The translations under genes were made by a program, and so were the position numbers. The notes beneath the pieces are model-generated. The model saw nothing but the letters and a program-made list of their open reading frames with translations, was not told where the DNA came from and did not search any database. Shown piece by piece: positions 61,399 through 64,000 of a stretch of 64,000 nucleotides of DNA (positions are counted from its first letter, which is position 1; the number at the start of each line of letters is the position of its first letter). The stretch lies in NCBI GenBank assembly GCA_023667315.1, contig JAMPAI010000007.1, positions 26,331 through 90,330 of the forward strand, in the 5' to 3' direction. The DNA comes from Ruminococcus flavefaciens (GTDB lineage Bacteria > Bacteroidota > Bacteroidia > Bacteroidales > P3).

Positions 61399-62022
61399 AT
61401 GAATGTGTTGGCTCAATTGGGCAATGTTCCGGTGGATAGCGGAAGTCTGGCGGCTCTTTATCCGGAAATCAGCGGTCGGAACCAGAAACTGAGCGGCTTG
61501 GAACGTTCCCGTCAGGTGCTGCGTTTAAAGCGCGGGCTTTACGTGGTTCACCCGGAGGTCAGCGGCAAGGCGCTTTCCACCGAACTGATCGCGAACCGTC
61601 TCTACGGCCCATCGTATGTTTCCATGCACTATGCCTTGCGCTATTACGGCCTGATTCCCGAAGCGGTCCACACCGTGCAGTCGCTCACGGTAAAGCATTC
61701 GCGCGCCTTCGAGACCCCGGTGGCCTATTTCGATTACCTGTCTTGTCCGCGCGATTATTTTCCGGTGGGCATCCGGCATGAAGTAAGAGACGGCTACTCC
61801 TTCGTGATCGCCACGCCTGAAAAGGCGCTCTGCGACCTTATAGCCTATACGCCCCGCCTGAACCTGCGTTACCGCAAGCAAATCTTGGCCTATCTGGAAG
61901 AAGACCTCCGTTTCGATATGGAAGCCTTCGCAAGGATGAACGCCGATATATTCCGGCAATGCGCCCGCACCGGCAAGAAGAAAACCGCCATGAACCTGTT
62001 GGCTCAAATTTTGGAACGATGA
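61399..62022 (+). CDS. AbiEi-family antitoxin (type IV)
   Basis: The 207-residue protein has the winged-helix N-terminal part (SGLERSRQVLRLKRGLYVV) and the AbiEi antitoxin core. That core reads LYGPSYVSMHYALRYYGLIP, then FVIATPEKALCDLI. In AbiE systems this protein represses the operon and counters the nucleotidyltransferase. It overlaps the toxin gene by 4 bp (ATGA). It is more typical than the DUF6922-type partner at 13974. Confidence 0.88.
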   Translation: MNVLAQLGNVPVDSGSLAALYPEISGRNQKLSGLERSRQVLRLKRGLYVVHPEVSGKALSTELIANRLYGPSYVSMHYALRYYGLIPEAVHTVQSLTVKHSRAFETPVAYFDYLSCPRDYFPVGIRHEVRDGYSFVIATPEKALCDLIAYTPRLNLRYRKQILAYLEEDLRFDMEAFARMNADIFRQCARTGKKKTAMNLLAQILER

Positions 62023-62843
62023 ACGATATTTATCAGGATATGCTCTCCGCTTACGACCTCTCGTCGGAGCAGGCTAGGCGGAATGCCACTTTCGAGGTGA
62101 ACCAGCAGGTGATTCTTGCCGGCTTGTATCGGGGCGGATTCTTTAATCGGGCGGCCTTCTATGGCGGAACCTGCCTGCGTATCTTCCACGGGCTGGATCG
62201 TTTTAGCGAGGATATGGATTTCTCCTTGCTCGCGCCCGATGCCGACTTCGATTTCGAGGCGTATTTCCCCTTTGTCATCGATGAATTCGCCTTGGTGGGA
62301 AGAAGCGTGGAGATAAAGAAAAAAGATAAGAAGGGTTTCGGCAAGGTGGAGTCCGCCTTTCTCAAAGACAATACGGAGGTGTACGACCTTACGTTCCAAA
62401 CGGAAAAGAGCATCCGTATCAAGATAGAGGTGGATACCTGTCCGCCGCTACACTTCAGCACGGAAGAACGCCTGCTGCTGCAGCCCAGTTCGTTTATGGC
62501 GCGTTGTTTTACGCTGCCCGACCTCTATGCAGGCAAGATGCACGCCATGGTGTTCCGGGCGTGGAAACACCGCGTAAAGGGGAGGGATTGGTATGATTTC
62601 GAATGGTATGTGCGCAAGAGGATTCCGCTCGATTTCACGCACCTGCAGGAACGGATCCGGACATTCAACGGCACGGAAACATCGAAGGAAGCCTTTATCC
62701 ACCTGCTAAAGGAAAGGATTGCATCGGCGGACATCCGTCAGGTGATCCAAGACGTGGAACCCTTTATCCGAAACCGGGAGGCCCTGAAGATCTGGTCGAA
62801 CGATTACTTTTTGCAGTTGGTCGACAGGATGGAATTCTTGTAA
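62019..62843 (+). CDS. AbiEii-family nucleotidyltransferase toxin
   Basis: The 274-residue toxin contains the nucleotidyltransferase signature AAFYGGTCLRIFHGLDRFSE followed by DMDFSLL (GG and DxD metal residues). The later motif LYAGKMHAMVFRAWKHRVKG is followed by the conserved RDWYDFEWYV. The start overlaps the antitoxin stop, indicating strict coupling. In AbiE the toxin acts bacteriostatically upon phage infection. It is a different subgroup from the 215-residue protein at 14255. Confidence 0.88.
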   Translation: MNDIYQDMLSAYDLSSEQARRNATFEVNQQVILAGLYRGGFFNRAAFYGGTCLRIFHGLDRFSEDMDFSLLAPDADFDFEAYFPFVIDEFALVGRSVEIKKKDKKGFGKVESAFLKDNTEVYDLTFQTEKSIRIKIEVDTCPPLHFSTEERLLLQPSSFMARCFTLPDLYAGKMHAMVFRAWKHRVKGRDWYDFEWYVRKRIPLDFTHLQERIRTFNGTETSKEAFIHLLKERIASADIRQVIQDVEPFIRNREALKIWSNDYFLQLVDRMEFL

Positions 62844-63105
62844 TGGTCTTTCTTTTTCTTTGTGCGACAAAGAAAAAGAAAGGACGCAAAGAAAAAGAAA
62901 GCGCTCCTCAGCGGAGGGCAAGTGGTGCTTGCCGGGGGCTTCGGCCTCTCGCGCACCCTGCGCACTTGGCCTGCGCCATGGAATAACTTACGGGGCTGCA
63001 CCCCGCAAGAACCCGCGCCCTACGCTGCGGTCGGTGCCTCCGGCGGTTGGTTGGCATGCTCGCTTCGCTTGCGCGCGGTGGGCGCCTTCAGCGAGGATGA
63101 AAAAG
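62844..63105. repeat. interspersed hairpin element
   Basis: The region starts with a perfect 15-bp inverted repeat (CTTTCTTTTTCTTTG / complement, loop TGCGA, 62848-62882). It continues with several GC-rich short stems and has no convincing gene. A degenerate copy of the first hairpin lies at 61252-61283 after ychF. This looks like a genome-wide repeat of the phylum rather than a gene. Confidence 0.6.
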
Positions 63106-63139
63106 AAGAAGGCGGTTTCCGACAGGAAGCCGCCTTCTT
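63106..63139. terminator. terminator of the T9SS cargo gene
   Basis: AAGAAGGCGGTTTCC and GGAAGCCGCCTTCTTG pair around GACA, with G-U tolerance. It lies 20 bp past the stop of the minus-strand gene. Confidence 0.7.
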
Positions 63140-63158
63140 GCTTTGCAGGGCGCAGAGG

Positions 63159-64000
63159 TTATCGTACAATCACCTTGTAACTCCTGTTCCCGGCCTTTAC
63201 GATATATAGGCCGCTCTGCCGTACCGGAATGGCGGTGGCGTGGCCGTTGTAGAGGCATTGCCCCACCGTGTTATAGACCTGAACGTTGCGGTATTCGGAA
63301 AGGTAGATAACGCGGTCTCGGGCGTACACGCGGAAGCCGTTTCCTTTCCGGCTTTCGTTGCCCACATTATTTTGGTCTTTCTCGAAATTGGCCGTCAGTT
63401 CCATATCTTCCGTTACGATAAAAACATGAACAGCATTGGTGCTGAACACAGAACCGTCCGCTGTTGTCCAGTTTACGAAGCGGTAGCCCTCTTTAGGGGC
63501 GGCGATAATCGTGGCCGTTTCATTTTCTTCGTACCAACCGTTGCCTATTTGAGAAACGGATCCCCATTCGGCATTGTTGGTGTGGAGACCGACAAAGATA
63601 GTTTTCGTGTCATCGTCATTGTCGGCAAGTTTCTCGAAATTGGCCGTCAGTTCCAAGTTTTCCGTTACCGTAAACGTGTAAACGGCTTCGGTGCAGAATA
63701 CCGTTCCGTCTTGTTTTTTCCAGTTTACGAAACGATAGCCCTTCTGTGCTTTGGCGGCAATCGTAGCCTCCTTGCCGCTTTGGTAAATGCCGTTGCCCGA
63801 AAGCACCGCACCCATTTCGGCATTATTGGAAGCAAGCCTTACCGAAAAGTGTCCTTCGGGAAGCTCACTCAATACCGAAATATGCCAGGTAAAGCTGGCC
63901 GGCTCTTCCATTCTCAGGTCAACATTGGTGTTTAGCAGTGTCAAAGTGTATTGGCGCGGTTTAAGGAATTGAAATACAAACCCGTCTTCCGTCCAGGAAT
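63159..64000 (-). CDS. T9SS-sorted surface protein with InlB-type B repeats, C-terminal part
   Basis: The open frame continues past the right edge of the window, so the N-terminus is missing; about 280 residues are seen. Two divergent InlB B-repeat domains are evident, one ending KGYRFVNWKKQDGTVF ... TENLELTANFEK and one ending EGYRFVNWTTADGSVF ... TEDMELTANFEK. The protein closes with a type A T9SS C-terminal sorting domain (FRVYARDRVIYL ... VQVYNTVGQCLYNG ... SGLYIVKAGNRSYKVIV). It is therefore an exported or surface-attached adhesin-like protein. It would be secreted through the SprA translocon encoded in this window. Confidence 0.88.
   Translation of the reverse strand, partial: SWTEDGFVFQFLKPRQYTLTLLNTNVDLRMEEPASFTWHISVLSELPEGHFSVRLASNNAEMGAVLSGNGIYQSGKEATIAAKAQKGYRFVNWKKQDGTVFCTEAVYTFTVTENLELTANFEKLADNDDDTKTIFVGLHTNNAEWGSVSQIGNGWYEENETATIIAAPKEGYRFVNWTTADGSVFSTNAVHVFIVTEDMELTANFEKDQNNVGNESRKGNGFRVYARDRVIYLSEYRNVQVYNTVGQCLYNGHATAIPVRQSGLYIVKAGNRSYKVIVR

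Noticed and set aside
62859-63209. Small plus- and minus-strand frames between AbiEii and the T9SS cargo gene
   Set aside because: They translate hairpins and simple-sequence runs (Lys- or Phe-rich) of the interspersed element.

Overview
The window is 64 kb of a Bacteroidota chromosome, probably order Bacteroidales. It encodes the type IX secretion translocon protein SprA, a T9SS-sorted surface protein and a TonB-dependent receptor relic. LptD, an amidase and an MCE protein are grouped together. Most promoters I can place carry the Bacteroidetes -7 motif TAnnTTTG. Core genes look GC-rich, while several accessory stretches are clearly AT-rich. Genus is not determinable here; a GC-rich Rikenellaceae/Alistipes-like organism would fit. 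I saw no rRNA or tRNA gene, no CRISPR array and no intact transposase.

Core blocks: 1-3106 (DUF6913-like protein, dapA, argS); 5751-13883 (DMT permease, lptD, amidase, MCE/MlaD, hutU); 46622-52149 (aldo/keto reductase, flavodoxin lipoprotein, AraC regulator, SMR exporter, YhcG nuclease, tag, ruvA); 52175-61246 (sprA, gcvH, ychF). The conserved order ruvA-sprA-gcvH is typical of the phylum.

Accessory blocks hold defence and toxin-antitoxin genes: an AT-rich type II restriction-modification pair beside a broken RhuM gene (3227-5700), two AbiEii systems (13974-14902 and 61399-62843), an AbiL-like AAA ATPase/RloB pair (16991-18862), HigB with a short partner (37388-37930) and a tripartite hipBST locus (40391-41947). 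Around them lie three DUF4143 ATPases (one frameshifted), two AlbA/Schlafen-type ATP-binding regulators (one truncated), duplicated lipoprotein genes, and relics that keep both gene ends but have lost the middle (an MFS copy, a TonB receptor, a DUF362 protein).

The clearest regulatory circuit is at 21066-37296. An AlbA-type regulator, a sigma-54-activating NtrC-type response regulator and a soluble histidine kinase overlap as an operon. About 4 kb downstream is a TolC / HlyD / FtsX-like permease / ABC ATPase / second permease operon. In front of it sit a near-consensus -24/-12 promoter (28996-29010) and two perfect 8-3-8 palindromes spaced 22 bp apart (28902-28942), as expected of enhancer sites for the response regulator. 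The inference is one envelope-stress or efflux circuit. The same stretch has an 11-bp tandem repeat in the regulator gene that could switch it by slippage, and an M20 peptidase / GyrI-like fusion whose 3' end runs into a frameshifted AraC tail.
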